A stretch of DNA of 64,000 nucleotides, from positions 1 to 64,000 of the forward strand of contig JAFIEK010000016.1 in assembly GCA_020832545.1 (NCBI GenBank), read 5' to 3'. The notes beneath the pieces were generated by a model. That model did not search any database. It was not told where the DNA came from and saw nothing but the letters and a program-made list of their open reading frames with translations. This DNA is from Pararhodobacter sp. GTDB taxonomy: Bacteria > Pseudomonadota > Alphaproteobacteria > Rhodobacterales > Rhodobacteraceae. Positions 9,101 through 18,346 of the stretch are shown here, in pieces. How positions within the stretch are numbered: the first letter of the stretch is position 1; each line of letters begins with the position of its first letter. The translations under genes and the position numbers were made by a program.

Positions 9101-10209
9101 GGCGCGGTCTCCGGGGCCATCTCTGATCCGGCGGCGATGGTGACAGGTGCGCGGTTCGACAGCCGGTTCTGACCGGTGGCCACAACCCGGTCACCATGTG
9201 ACAGGCCCTCGCTGATTTCCAGCAACCCGCCTGAGCGGCGACCCGCGGTCACAAAGACCTGCCGCACGATCAGCCCGTCATCGCCCTCATCCTGAACCAC
9301 ATAGACAAAATCGCCATAGAGGCTGCTGGTCACTACGGTCTGCGGCAGGGCGATGACCCCGGTTTCCAGCGGCAGGTCGATTTCCACTCGGGCGAACTGG
9401 CCCGGCGTCAGGCCGAAATTGGGGTTCTCCACCGTTCCACGCAGCGCGACCATCCGTGACGAGGGGTCCACGCGCGGATCAATCCCGGTGATCTCGCCAT
9501 CAAAGCGCTGCGCCTCACCCTCAATGCGCACATGCAGTCGCTGGCCAATCGCAAGAAAGGGCAGCGCTTGTTCAGGCATGCTGAAATCCACGCGCATGGT
9601 TTCAAGATTCTGCAACGTGGTCACGATTGTGCCGGGGGACAGATACTGACCGATATCGACACGCGCCAGCCCGATCGTGCCAGCAAATGGCGCACGCAAT
9701 GCGCGCTGGGCGATTACGGCCTCGGCGCGTGCCAGTTGCGCTTCGGCTGCGGCGAACCCCGCGCGGGACTGGTCCAGTGTGACATCTGACGCCACGCCGC
9801 GGCTTTGCAGCTCTTGCTGGCGGGCAAGGCCGGTGCGCTCCAGCTCCAGCTGGGCGCGCACGGCGGCCAGATCGGCGCGCTGCACTTCGCTGTCAAGGCG
9901 CAGCAACAGATGGCCCTCAGTGACCTCGGTATTTGGCTCAAACCCGATCTCGCGCACGATCCCTGCGGCCTCTACCGTCAGATCGACGCCTTGCGCGGCA
10001 TGGACCGTGCCAATGGCCGAAAGCGTGGGCTGCCATTCGCCCGCACTGGCCTCGACCACTTCAACCGGCAGCGGCTGCACCGGCATGTTGGCCAGAAACT
10101 CGGCGATCATCCGGTCGCGGAACAGGTTAAAGCCAACCAGTCCCCCAGCGACAAGGCCAAGCAGTACAATGGCAATCACGAGGCGCTTGATCATCGGTGC
10201 GGCTTTCAT
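9097..10209 (-). CDS. RND efflux periplasmic adaptor (membrane fusion protein)
   Basis: Periplasmic adaptor linking the RND permease to an outer-membrane channel, about 370 aa. An N-terminal hydrophobic anchor (IAIVLLGLVAGGLVGF) is followed by a lipoyl/barrel-sandwich half (TVEAAGIVREIGFEPNTEV), an alpha-hairpin rich in Glu, Arg and Ala, and the second lipoyl half (ALRAPFAGTIGLARVDIGQY), then beta-barrel domains. The anchor is uncleaved rather than a lipobox. Starts at TTG 10221, ATG 10209 or ATG 10194 are all open; 10209 is chosen as the first ATG, without a strong ribosome site. The frame overlaps the permease start by 4 bp. Confidence 0.9.
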   Translation of the reverse strand: MKAAPMIKRLVIAIVLLGLVAGGLVGFNLFRDRMIAEFLANMPVQPLPVEVVEASAGEWQPTLSAIGTVHAAQGVDLTVEAAGIVREIGFEPNTEVTEGHLLLRLDSEVQRADLAAVRAQLELERTGLARQQELQSRGVASDVTLDQSRAGFAAAEAQLARAEAVIAQRALRAPFAGTIGLARVDIGQYLSPGTIVTTLQNLETMRVDFSMPEQALPFLAIGQRLHVRIEGEAQRFDGEITGIDPRVDPSSRMVALRGTVENPNFGLTPGQFARVEIDLPLETGVIALPQTVVTSSLYGDFVYVVQDEGDDGLIVRQVFVTAGRRSGGLLEISEGLSHGDRVVATGQNRLSNRAPVTIAAGSEMAPETAP

Positions 10210-10234
10210 CTGGGCTTGCAATTCTGTGCGGCCA

Positions 10235-10258
10235 ACTATACCGTCTGGACGGTAAAGT
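10235..10258. promoter_or_regulatory. Palindromic operator of the TetR regulator
   Basis: A perfect inverted repeat TACCGTC-TG-GACGGTA at 10239-10254 extends to 11-bp half sites (ACTATACCGTC and the complement of GACGGTAAAGT) with one mismatch. It sits in the divergent region, 13 bp before the tetR start and about 25 bp from the adaptor start. This is the size and place expected for a TetR dimer controlling both directions. Binding is inferred, not shown. Confidence 0.75.
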
Positions 10259-10271
10259 CAACGAGGCTGCC

Positions 10272-10820
10272 ATGACCAATCCGCCAGTTGTTCGCGATAA
10301 GGCCAAAACCCGCCAGCGCATTTTGGAGGCCGCCGAGGCCATCGCCCGGCGCGAGGGTCCGGCCGCGATGTCGCTGGATGCTGTGGCGGCTGCGGCGGGC
10401 GTGTCCAAAGGGGGGCTGCTTTACCACTTTCCCGGCAAGTCGAAACTTTTGCAGGCGATGGTGGATGAATACCTGTCACGCTTTGACACCGTACTTGAGG
10501 GCGAAGCGCGTACTGGTCGCCCGAATGCGGTGATTCTGGCCTACATTCAACACTTTATCAGTGAGCGAGAGCGCAACACACCGCCCCCGTCGGGCCTGTT
10601 GGCCGTCTTTGCCGAAGACCCCGATATGCTGGCCCCAGTTCAACGCCATGAGCGCAATTTCCTCAACCGGATTCGCGCAAATGCAACTGACCCCGAGTTC
10701 GCCACAGTGGCCTTTCTGGCAATTCAGGCCGTGCGCAGTGCCGAGCTGCTCAACACTCAGGTGCTGGTCGAAGGTGAGATCACGCAACTCACCGATTGGC
10801 TGACCGCGCGTCTGCACTGA
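10272..10820 (+). CDS. TetR/AcrR-family transcriptional repressor
   Basis: One-component regulator, 182 aa. The N-terminal helix-turn-helix spans about residues 15-60 (ILEAAEAIARREGPAAMSLD, then AAAAGVSKGGLLYHFPGKSK), a textbook TetR DNA-binding domain. The C-terminal helical ligand-binding domain is variable. The frame is open from 10197, but the ATG at 10272 is chosen because GAGG lies about 6 nt upstream and the earlier part would cover the operator. It is divergent from the RND pump genes, which are its likely targets together with itself. Confidence 0.9.
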   Translation: MTNPPVVRDKAKTRQRILEAAEAIARREGPAAMSLDAVAAAAGVSKGGLLYHFPGKSKLLQAMVDEYLSRFDTVLEGEARTGRPNAVILAYIQHFISERERNTPPPSGLLAVFAEDPDMLAPVQRHERNFLNRIRANATDPEFATVAFLAIQAVRSAELLNTQVLVEGEITQLTDWLTARLH

Positions 10821-10850
10821 CCCCCCTTCTGCGCGCGCGAGGCCTTTGAT

Positions 10851-10887
10851 CATGAGCGCGGCTCATGTTCTTCATTGATATTATGAA
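10851..10887. promoter_or_regulatory. Two inverted repeats upstream of the methionine synthase genes
   Basis: CATGAGC-GCG-GCTCATG (10851-10867) is a perfect 7-bp inverted repeat. Three bases later TTCATTGATATTATGAA (10871-10887) has perfect 5-bp arms. They lie between tetR and the split methionine synthase. The first could be a weak tetR terminator (TTCTT follows). The second looks like an operator and may bind a methionine or SAH-responsive repressor, but I cannot match it with certainty to a known box. Confidence 0.4.
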
Positions 10888-10913
10888 TTTCCCTTTTGGT
10901 GGTGGCTGCGATA

Positions 10914-10946
10914 CCTGTGCCCCTCGCTTGCGACAAGGGGCACAGG
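10914..10946 (+). promoter_or_regulatory. RBS-sequestering hairpin before the methionine synthase operon
   Basis: CCTGTGCCCCT (10914-10924) and AGGGGCACAGG (10936-10946) form a perfect 11-bp stem with an 11-nt loop, ending 2 nt before the ATG at 10949. The only Shine-Dalgarno-like sequence, AAGGGG at 10935-10940, is inside the 3' arm. Translation should therefore be blocked unless the stem is opened. I do not recognise it as a SAM-II, SAM/SAH or SAH riboswitch. Confidence 0.6.
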
Positions 10947-10948
10947 CC

Positions 10949-11989
10949 ATGCAGCTTTTCACCATTCCGCGCCATCCACGGCATGCACAGATCGAGACGC
11001 TGCTGCGTGAGCGTATTCTGATCCTTGACGGGGCGATGGGGACGCAGATTCAGTCGCTGGGTTTGGCAGAAGAGGACTATGCGGGCCACGGGGGTGGGTG
11101 CGCTTGTGCGCATCACACCGATCACCCGCAAAAGGGCAACAACGACCTGTTGATTCTGACCCAGCCAAAAGCGGTCGAGGATATCCATTTCGCCTTCGCA
11201 ATGGCGGGTGCTGATATTGTTGAAACCAACACCTTCTCATCGACCTTCATTGCACAAGCCGACTACGGGCTGGAAAAGGCGGTGTTTGACCTCAATTACA
11301 AGGGCGCGCAGATTGCCCGGGCGGCGATGGACCGGGCGACCGAGATTGACGGCAAGCCGCGCTTTGTCGCTGGGGCGGTGGGGCCGACCAACCGCACCGC
11401 TTCAATGAGCCCGGATGTGAACGACCCGGGCTACCGCGCCGTCAGCTTTGATGAGCTGCGCCGTGCGTATGGTGAGCAGATCCGCGGGCTGGTGGCCGGG
11501 GGGTCTGATCTGATCCTGATCGAGACCATCTTTGACACGCTTAACGCCAAGGCCGCGATCTTTGCTGCCCTTGAAGCCTTTGCCGAAGCTGGGCAGCGCC
11601 TGCCCCTAATGATCTCGGGCACGATCACCGATGCCTCGGGCCGCACGCTGTCGGGCCAGACGCCCACCGCTTTCTGGCATTCGGTGGCCCATTCCCGGCC
11701 CTTCACCGTGGGGCTGAACTGTGCGCTGGGCGCTGCCGCGATGCGCCCACATATGGCGGAAATGGCAGGCGTGGCGAATACCTTTACCTGCGCCTATCCC
11801 AACGCCGGGCTGCCCAATGCCTTTGGTCAGTATGATGAAACCCCGGACCAGACCGCCACACAGGTGGCCGAGTTCGCGCGTGACGGTTTGGTGAACATCG
11901 TTGGCGGCTGCTGCGGTACCACGCCTGACCACATCGCCGCCATCGCCGAGGCCGTCGCCTCGTTCCCGCCGCGCGTGGTGCAGGCATGA
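10949..11989 (+). CDS. bmt: Homocysteine S-methyltransferase module of split methionine synthase
   Basis: Catalytic homocysteine-binding module, about 346 aa, matching in length the first roughly 350 residues of full-length MetH. The N-terminal [17 protein letters not shown] motif, the zinc-ligand cysteine in VGLNCALGA and the [10 protein letters not shown] zinc motif near the C terminus are all present. It methylates homocysteine, either with betaine (as in rhizobial Bmt) or with methylcobalamin from the next gene's product. The ATG at 10949 is used because the upstream part (from 10865) is not family-like. It overlaps the next gene by 4 bp (ATGA), indicating coupled translation of two halves of one enzyme. 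Confidence 0.88.
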   Translation: MQLFTIPRHPRHAQIETLLRERILILDGAMGTQIQSLGLAEEDYAGHGGGCACAHHTDHPQKGNNDLLILTQPKAVEDIHFAFAMAGADIVETNTFSSTFIAQADYGLEKAVFDLNYKGAQIARAAMDRATEIDGKPRFVAGAVGPTNRTASMSPDVNDPGYRAVSFDELRRAYGEQIRGLVAGGSDLILIETIFDTLNAKAAIFAALEAFAEAGQRLPLMISGTITDASGRTLSGQTPTAFWHSVAHSRPFTVGLNCALGAAAMRPHMAEMAGVANTFTCAYPNAGLPNAFGQYDETPDQTATQVAEFARDGLVNIVGGCCGTTPDHIAAIAEAVASFPPRVVQA

Positions 11990-14715
11990 GCCGTTATCTG
12001 CGTCTTTCCGGGCTGGAGCCTTTTGTTCTGACGCCCGACATTCCGTTCGTGAACATCGGTGAGCGTACGAACGTCACCGGCAGCGCCCGGTTCCGCAAGC
12101 TGATCACCAATCGCGATTACACCGCCGCGCTGGAAGTGGCGCGCGATCAGGTGGAGAACGGCGCGCAGATCATCGACATCAACATGGATGAGGGGCTGAT
12201 CGATTCAAAGGCGGTGATGATTGAGTTTCTGAACCTCGTCGCCTCGGAGCCTGATATCGCCCGCGTTCCGATCATGATCGACAGCTCGAAATGGGAGGTG
12301 ATCGAGGCCGGCTTGCAATGCGTGCAGGGCAAATCGGTGGTCAACTCCATCAGCCTGAAAGAAGGCGAGGAATCGTTCCGCCATCAAGCCAGCCTGTGTC
12401 TAGCCTACGGCGCGGCGGTGGTGGTCATGGCCTTTGACGAAGACGGGCAGGCCGACACGTTCGAACGCAAGACCGAGATTTGCGCGCGCGCCTACAAGAT
12501 CCTGACCGAAGAACTGGGCTTCCCGCCTGAAGACATCATCTTTGACCCTAATGTCTTCGCCATCGCCACCGGCATTGAAGAGCACGACAATTACGGTGTC
12601 GATTTCATTGAGGCCACGCGCTGGATACGCCAGAATCTGCCGCATGCGCATGTCTCGGGCGGGGTGTCGAACCTCAGCTTCAGCTTTCGCGGCAATGAGG
12701 CCGTGCGCGAGGCAATGCACGCGGTGTTCCTCTATCACGCCATCAAGGCTGGCATGGACATGGGTATCGTCAACGCCGGACAACTGGCGGTCTATGACCA
12801 GATCGACCCTGATCTGCGCGAGGCCTGCGAAGATGTGGTCCTCAACCGCCAGCCCAAGGGCGGCGGCACCGCGACCGAGCGGATGCTGGAAATGGCCGAG
12901 CGGTTTCGCGGCGGCGCGCGCGAAGAGCGGGTGCGCGATCTGGCATGGCGCGAATGGCCGGTTGAGAAGCGGATGGAGCATGCGCTGGTCAACGGTATCA
13001 CCGAGTTCATCGAGGCCGATACCGAAGAGGCACGCCTTGCCGCCGGTCGCCCGCTTGATGTGATCGAAGGGCCACTGATGGCGGGAATGAACGTGGTGGG
13101 TGATCTGTTTGGTGCGGGCAAGATGTTCCTGCCGCAGGTGGTGAAATCTGCCCGCGTGATGAAACAGGCCGTCGCCATTCTGTTGCCCTATATGGAAGAG
13201 GAAAAGCGCCTCGCCGGTGGTGGCAACGAACGCCAGACGGCGGGCAAGGTGCTGATGGCCACGGTGAAGGGCGATGTGCATGATATCGGCAAGAACATCG
13301 TCGGCGTGGTTCTGGCCTGCAACAACTATGAGATCATTGATCTGGGCGTGATGGTTCCGCCGCAGAAGATCTTGCAGGTGGCGCGCGATGAGAAGGTCGA
13401 TGTGATCGGCCTGTCCGGCCTGATCACCCCCTCGCTGGACGAGATGGTGCATCTGGCCGCCGAGATGGAGCGCGAGGGTTTCAGCGTGCCCCTGCTGATC
13501 GGTGGGGCGACCACGTCCAAGGTACACACGGCGGTAAAGATCGCGCCGCGCTATGATCGTGGGCAGGTGGTCTATGTCACCGACGCCAGCCGCGCCGTGG
13601 GCGTGGTCGGCCAGCTGTTGAGCGCCACACAGAAACCCGCCTATGTTGACGCAATCCGCTCCGAGTATTCCGATGTCGCCGCGCGTCACCACCGCAACGA
13701 ATCCGCCAAGCAGCGCCTGCCGCTGACCGCCGCCAGGGCCAATGCGATGAAGATCGACTGGTCGGGTTATACGGTCGCGGCGCCCTCGTTCACCGGGCCA
13801 AAGATCATCGACGACTGGGATCTGGCCGAGATCGCGCGCTATATCGACTGGACGCCATTCTTCCAGACATGGGAGATGAAGGGCGTCTATCCGCGCATTC
13901 TGGACGATGAAAAGCAAGGCGAGGCCGCGCGGTCGCTGTTCGACGATGCGCAGGAGATGCTGGCGCGGATTATCAACGAGCGATGGTTCAACCCGCGCGC
14001 GGTGGTGGGCTTTTGGCCCGCCAACGCGGTGGGCGACGACATCCGCCTTTATGCCGACGCGGATCGCCGCGATGAGCTGGCAATGCTCCACACCCTACGC
14101 CAGCAGACCCAGAAGCGCGACGGGCGGCCCAATCTGGCGCTGTCAGACTTTGTCGCACCCGAAGGGGTGGCGGCTGACTGGATGGGTGGTTTCGTAGTTA
14201 CCGCAGGACCTGAGGAGGCCGCGATATCCGAGCGCTTTGATCGCGAGAATGACAACTATGCCGCGATCATGGTCAAGGCGCTGGCCGACCGCTTTGCCGA
14301 AGCCATGGCCGAAATGCTGCACGAAAGGGTGCGGCGCGACTACTGGGGGTATGCGCCGGATGAAGCCTTCACGCCCACCGAACTGATCGCCGAGCCCTAC
14401 GACGGCATCCGCCCCGCGCCCGGTTACCCAGCCCAGCCTGACCATACCGAAAAGCGCACCCTGTTCCACCTGCTGGATGCCGAGGCTGCCACCGGCGTTG
14501 CGCTGACCGAGAGCATGGCGATGTGGCCCGGATCATCGGTGTCGGGCTTCTATATCGGCCATCCGGAGGCCTATTATTTCGGTGTCGCCAAGATCGAACG
14601 CGATCAGGCTGCGGACTACGCGCGCCGCAAGGGAATGTCGCTGGACGAGGTTGAGCGCTGGCTGGCCCCGGTTCTGAATTACGAACACGATACCGGTGCC
14701 GTCGCCGCCGCCTGA
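11986..14715 (+). CDS. metH: Methionine synthase, folate/cobalamin/activation modules
   Basis: Cobalamin-dependent methionine synthase lacking the homocysteine domain, 909 aa. Domains in order: pterin-binding barrel ([18 protein letters not shown] near residue 24, [11 protein letters not shown]), B12 cap, B12-binding Rossmann domain ([15 protein letters not shown], whose His is the lower cobalt ligand, and [13 protein letters not shown]), and a C-terminal AdoMet reactivation domain ([19 protein letters not shown]). Together with the upstream product the total is about 1255 aa, equal to E. coli MetH. The split falls exactly at the homocysteine/folate boundary. It methylates homocysteine with 5-methyl-THF in the cytosol. 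Confidence 0.93.
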   Translation: MSRYLRLSGLEPFVLTPDIPFVNIGERTNVTGSARFRKLITNRDYTAALEVARDQVENGAQIIDINMDEGLIDSKAVMIEFLNLVASEPDIARVPIMIDSSKWEVIEAGLQCVQGKSVVNSISLKEGEESFRHQASLCLAYGAAVVVMAFDEDGQADTFERKTEICARAYKILTEELGFPPEDIIFDPNVFAIATGIEEHDNYGVDFIEATRWIRQNLPHAHVSGGVSNLSFSFRGNEAVREAMHAVFLYHAIKAGMDMGIVNAGQLAVYDQIDPDLREACEDVVLNRQPKGGGTATERMLEMAERFRGGAREERVRDLAWREWPVEKRMEHALVNGITEFIEADTEEARLAAGRPLDVIEGPLMAGMNVVGDLFGAGKMFLPQVVKSARVMKQAVAILLPYMEEEKRLAGGGNERQTAGKVLMATVKGDVHDIGKNIVGVVLACNNYEIIDLGVMVPPQKILQVARDEKVDVIGLSGLITPSLDEMVHLAAEMEREGFSVPLLIGGATTSKVHTAVKIAPRYDRGQVVYVTDASRAVGVVGQLLSATQKPAYVDAIRSEYSDVAARHHRNESAKQRLPLTAARANAMKIDWSGYTVAAPSFTGPKIIDDWDLAEIARYIDWTPFFQTWEMKGVYPRILDDEKQGEAARSLFDDAQEMLARIINERWFNPRAVVGFWPANAVGDDIRLYADADRRDELAMLHTLRQQTQKRDGRPNLALSDFVAPEGVAADWMGGFVVTAGPEEAAISERFDRENDNYAAIMVKALADRFAEAMAEMLHERVRRDYWGYAPDEAFTPTELIAEPYDGIRPAPGYPAQPDHTEKRTLFHLLDAEAATGVALTESMAMWPGSSVSGFYIGHPEAYYFGVAKIERDQAADYARRKGMSLDEVERWLAPVLNYEHDTGAVAAA

Positions 14716-14792
14716 ACCCGCAGCCCGCACCCGGGGGCTTGCGGCGGTTGCCGGGCGAGGAGTAGCCTGCGCAAAACAATCGGTTTGAGCGC

Positions 14793-16388
14793 GTGCAGAG
14801 TACCCAAAAACGTATCATTGTCGTGTCTGCGATCCTGCTTCTGGAGATCGTGGCCATCGCTTTGACCTACCAGTTCGTCGCAACCGTCGATTGTCATGAA
14901 ACAGACGCACCGGGGGCCTGCCGGTTCATGCGCAGCCTGGTTGCGCGCGCGATCGTGGCCTTTGCTGCCTTTGGTCTGTTTTTCTGGGCCCGGCCACATG
15001 CCTGGGCGCGCCTTCTGCATTTGGTCGCGCCGCAACAGCGGGGGGCGGTCTGGCTGTGGGGGGGCAATCTGGCGGGCGTCGGGCTGATCTTGCTGCCCGC
15101 GATAATTGGCGGCGCGCGCAACCTGACCGATGTCTTTCATCTGGCGCTCATCCCTTGGGTGGCCGGGCTGGTGCTGGCTGCGGCTGCAAGTCTGGCGCTG
15201 CTGGTCCCGTTTGCCGCACTCGGGCGTTGGCTGAGGGAAGAACGATATGCGCCGCTGGTTATCCTGCTGGTGGCGGTTGCCGTGCCCGATGTCGCGGAGG
15301 TTCTGTTGCCGCTGTGGGATTGGCATTTTCTGACCAGTCTCACCTTTGATGCCGTCTGGGCGACGCTGTCGGTTTTCGCACCGGACGCCGAGGCGGACCC
15401 GGAAACCTACATTCTGGGTGCCGAAGGTTTCTATGTCCATATTGCGCGCCAATGTTCGGGGCTGGAAGGGATTGCACTGGTTGCGGCGTTCGTGGGGATC
15501 TACGGCGTCCTTTTTCGCAGTGAGCTGCGCTTTCCGCAGTACTGGTTGATCGTCTTGCCGCTGGGGTTGGCGCTGAGTTGGTTGCTGAACGTACTGCGGA
15601 TCGCGCTTCTGGTGCTGATCGGTGCGCGTATTTCGCCTGAACTGGCAGTTAATGCGTTTCACAGTTACGCGGGCTGGCTTTTCTTTACCTTGCTGGCGTT
15701 CTTTCTGCTGGCGGTGGTGCAATGGCTTCCTTTGGTTCATCGCAAGCCGCCTATGTCCGGAGGGCGGTTGTCGTTGCGCCATGACTGGCTGGCAGCGCGT
15801 ATCCTGCCGTTCGTGGCGTTCATGGTGGCCGGTGTGCTGACCTCGGCGCTCTGGGCGCAGCCGGAACTGGGCTATCCGCTCAAGGCGCTGGTGCTGGCAG
15901 TGGCATTGGCGTTTTTCCACCGGCACCTGGCGCGGATGATGCCCACGCTTGACCCGGTGGCGATTGGTGCGGGGCTTGTGGTGGGGCTGGCATGGATCTG
16001 GCGACAGCCTTTGCCGGGCGCGGCAGATGCCGCCTTGCTGGAAGGGCTTGCCACATTGGGTGGTGTAGCGCTGGCGGTCTGGGTGGTGGCGCGGCTTCTG
16101 GGCACCATGCTTCTGGTGCCCGTTGTCGAAGAGCTGTTCTTTCGCGGCTACCTGCTGGGGCGGCTGGATTTTGGTGGAATCGCGGGCCGCATCTTTGCGG
16201 TTGCAGTATCAAGCGCGCTGTTCGCGGCGCTTCACGGGCGACCGGTTGATGCTTTTGCAGCGGGCGTGGTGTTTGCACTGGTCATGCTGCGGCGCAACCG
16301 ACTGGGCGACGCCATGACGGCCCACATTGTCGCCAATTCGGCGATCGCCCTCTGGGCGGTTCTCAGCGGTGATCTGTCGCGCATCTGA
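14793..16388 (+). CDS. xrtE: Exosortase E/protease fusion (VPEID-CTERM system)
   Basis: Polytopic membrane protein of 531 aa fusing two membrane proteases. The N-terminal half is an exosortase: catalytic Cys in RQCSGLEGIALVAAF (near residue 220), the conserved Arg in NVLRIALLVL and the His in AFHSYAGWLFF. The C-terminal half is a CPBP/CAAX-type protease with EELFFRGYLLGRL (EExxxR) and HGRPVDAF motifs. Exosortases are thought to cleave C-terminal sorting tails and transfer proteins during envelope export. The start codon is GTG. It converges with the VPEID-CTERM gene, with 9 bp between stops, so enzyme and substrate are encoded side by side. Confidence 0.92.
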   Translation: MQSTQKRIIVVSAILLLEIVAIALTYQFVATVDCHETDAPGACRFMRSLVARAIVAFAAFGLFFWARPHAWARLLHLVAPQQRGAVWLWGGNLAGVGLILLPAIIGGARNLTDVFHLALIPWVAGLVLAAAASLALLVPFAALGRWLREERYAPLVILLVAVAVPDVAEVLLPLWDWHFLTSLTFDAVWATLSVFAPDAEADPETYILGAEGFYVHIARQCSGLEGIALVAAFVGIYGVLFRSELRFPQYWLIVLPLGLALSWLLNVLRIALLVLIGARISPELAVNAFHSYAGWLFFTLLAFFLLAVVQWLPLVHRKPPMSGGRLSLRHDWLAARILPFVAFMVAGVLTSALWAQPELGYPLKALVLAVALAFFHRHLARMMPTLDPVAIGAGLVVGLAWIWRQPLPGAADAALLEGLATLGGVALAVWVVARLLGTMLLVPVVEELFFRGYLLGRLDFGGIAGRIFAVAVSSALFAALHGRPVDAFAAGVVFALVMLRRNRLGDAMTAHIVANSAIALWAVLSGDLSRI

Positions 16389-16397
16389 AACGGCGTG

Positions 16398-16625
16398 TCA
16401 GCCCCTGCGGCGGCGGCGTTCCCACACGAAAAGCAGGGCAGCGGCAACGGCAGCAAGCGCCAACAGGCCTGTGGCGGCGTCAATCTCGGGCACAGAAACC
16501 ACGCGCCCGCCGCCCGCCCGTCCGCCCGAGGCGTCAACACCGCGCTGGGCCTGTGCGAGAAGGGGTGTGGCGAAAGCAAACGCGGTCAGCGCACTGATGC
16601 CAAGTCCTGCGAAAAACTGTTTCAT
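16398..16625 (-). CDS. VPEID-CTERM sorting domain protein
   Basis: 75-aa predicted substrate of the neighbouring exosortase E. It has an N-terminal signal peptide (about residues 1-25, FATPLLAQA), a short glycine- and serine-rich middle of about 20 residues, then the tripartite sorting tail: VPEID near residues 45-49, a hydrophobic helix (AATGLLALAAVAAALLFVWE) and a terminal RRRRRG. The mature product after cleavage at VPEID would be only about 20 residues (or nothing but linker), so it may be a minimal surface peptide. Its own promoter must lie in 16626-16777. Confidence 0.9.
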   Translation of the reverse strand: MKQFFAGLGISALTAFAFATPLLAQAQRGVDASGGRAGGGRVVSVPEIDAATGLLALAAVAAALLFVWERRRRRG

Positions 16626-16777
16626 CTGTTACCTGCCGAACAAGTGGCCACAGGCCATTTCCTGATAGCAAGCATAAGATCATACGAACGCGACAGATAA
16701 AAGGCAAATTTTCGGCGTGACCGCGCTGTCTCAGGCTGAGTTTCTATATCCGACAGCTTTAAGGGGCTGCCGCCCGC

Positions 16778-18346
16778 TCAGTCCGGGATGGTCAGGTGAA
16801 CGCTGCATGCCGAGATCTGACCACCCCTGAGCGCGGCGACCTGCATCGCGTCATCTTGCCATAGCCCGTGTTCAATCAGCCATGCGTCGGCGCTGGCGGT
16901 GTCTTCGTCCAGCGCAGCCATCACCGCACCCAGGCGCGTGGTCACAGCGGTCGGAAGCCCCTGCGCAAGGGCGCGTCCGTCGGTGCTGCATTCAAGCGGC
17001 AGGCTGTCGATATCCAGCGGATCTGGCGAGCGGCAGGGCACCGCGCCACAGCTCACGGCTTCATCCGGCGCAATCTCACGGCGCGCGGCGGCCACCAGGT
17101 CAGCGCGCATCCCCTGAACCGGGCGCATCACGAAACGCCATTCAATGTCCGGCCCGATGTCGAAATCCTCAGCCGGTGCAACGTTGTCGTCGCCATAGAT
17201 CGCCATCAGATCGGCACGGCGGGCCTGACCAAGATTGAAGCCTTGCACGCGAACCAGCGAGACAGTCACCGGCCCGCCAGCCCCTTCCGGGTTAAACTGC
17301 ACCTGTTCTTCTTCCACCCAGAGGCGACCATGCGCGCTGAACCCGTCATGCGCGGCGATAAGTTCCACCGCGCGGGTCGCCGGGGACAGATCGGCGTCAG
17401 GCCAGTGCAGCACCGACGGGTCCGAGGTCTGGCGCGCCCGCAAGGCTTCCTCCAGAACGGTGACATCGTGCCCTTGCATGACACCCAGAAAATCGGAGGC
17501 CAGGGCACCAACGCTTGGCCACTCTGGTGCTGTTGAGGGTTGGGGCGCTGGCTGCGTTTGTGGCAATACGGCACCGCTTTCCGAACTGCGTTCGGGCATC
17601 GGCACCGGCACGGCGATGACATGCCGCGACAACCCCTCAAACCCCTGCTCCCAGACCGAGATCAGCGCAACGCCCAGATCGCCTGCTTGCGGATAGCCCG
17701 CTGAAAGCACGGCATCCAGCCGGTAAGCCTCGGGGCAGCCCCGCGAGGCCGGGATGCGCTGATCCTCATGCAGCACTTGGGGCGGGGCATCAGGCAGATG
17801 CAACGACAGCCGATAGCCACGCAAGTCCTCGGGGCGCGTGCAATAGTTGTCCGGGATGGGCACAATAACCGTTTCAAGGGCCAGAGACATGCTGCCCCAC
17901 GGCTCTGAGGTAGGATGATCCGGGTGCGGCACGTTGATCTGAACCATTGGTGGCGCGTCAAAGACCTGCCCGATCCCGGCGGCAAAAAGCACGGTTGCCG
18001 GACGGCGGATATTGAGGTCTCGCAGCATCGGCGCCGCAGATTCTGTTACGGTGCGGCGTGTCTCATCCAACGCGGCAAACGGCGCGGCTTCAACCTCGGC
18101 CATCGCTTCTTCGCCACTGTAAGCACGAAACGGCGTGCCGGAAACCCAGGCATCGCGCTCCAGATCAATGACGAAAAGATTGGCATAGGGCAGGCCCGAT
18201 CCACGCTGCAAGCCAAACGTCTTGAACGCGAAAAAGCGACCGTCCTCTGAAAAACCGATAACCCGGTCATGTGTGAAGTGGCCAGCCATGGCCGGACCAG
18301 AGACCATCGCGAGGGTCAGGCCAAGAGCAGCAGCAAGCCGTACCAT
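16778..18346 (-). CDS. DUF2259 family secreted protein
   Basis: Exported protein of 522 aa with a signal peptide (about residues 1-21, SGPAMAG). The N-terminal part (HDRVIGFSEDGRFFAFKTFG, then an aspartate- and arginine-rich stretch) matches the DUF2259 'predicted secreted protein' family, whose function is unknown. Members I know of are about half this length; the C-terminal half here, beyond about residue 265, has no recognised domain and contains several cysteines (SCGAVPCRS). The start overlaps the stop of the upstream membrane protein gene (TGATG), so translation is coupled. Confidence 0.72.
   Translation of the reverse strand: MVRLAAALGLTLAMVSGPAMAGHFTHDRVIGFSEDGRFFAFKTFGLQRGSGLPYANLFVIDLERDAWVSGTPFRAYSGEEAMAEVEAAPFAALDETRRTVTESAAPMLRDLNIRRPATVLFAAGIGQVFDAPPMVQINVPHPDHPTSEPWGSMSLALETVIVPIPDNYCTRPEDLRGYRLSLHLPDAPPQVLHEDQRIPASRGCPEAYRLDAVLSAGYPQAGDLGVALISVWEQGFEGLSRHVIAVPVPMPERSSESGAVLPQTQPAPQPSTAPEWPSVGALASDFLGVMQGHDVTVLEEALRARQTSDPSVLHWPDADLSPATRAVELIAAHDGFSAHGRLWVEEEQVQFNPEGAGGPVTVSLVRVQGFNLGQARRADLMAIYGDDNVAPAEDFDIGPDIEWRFVMRPVQGMRADLVAAARREIAPDEAVSCGAVPCRSPDPLDIDSLPLECSTDGRALAQGLPTAVTTRLGAVMAALDEDTASADAWLIEHGLWQDDAMQVAALRGGQISACSVHLTIPD

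Noticed and set aside
12400-14091. Long antisense open frame (563 codons) across metH
   Set aside because: His/Arg/Gln-rich shadow translation of a high-GC gene; no family motifs, and metH itself is intact on the other strand.
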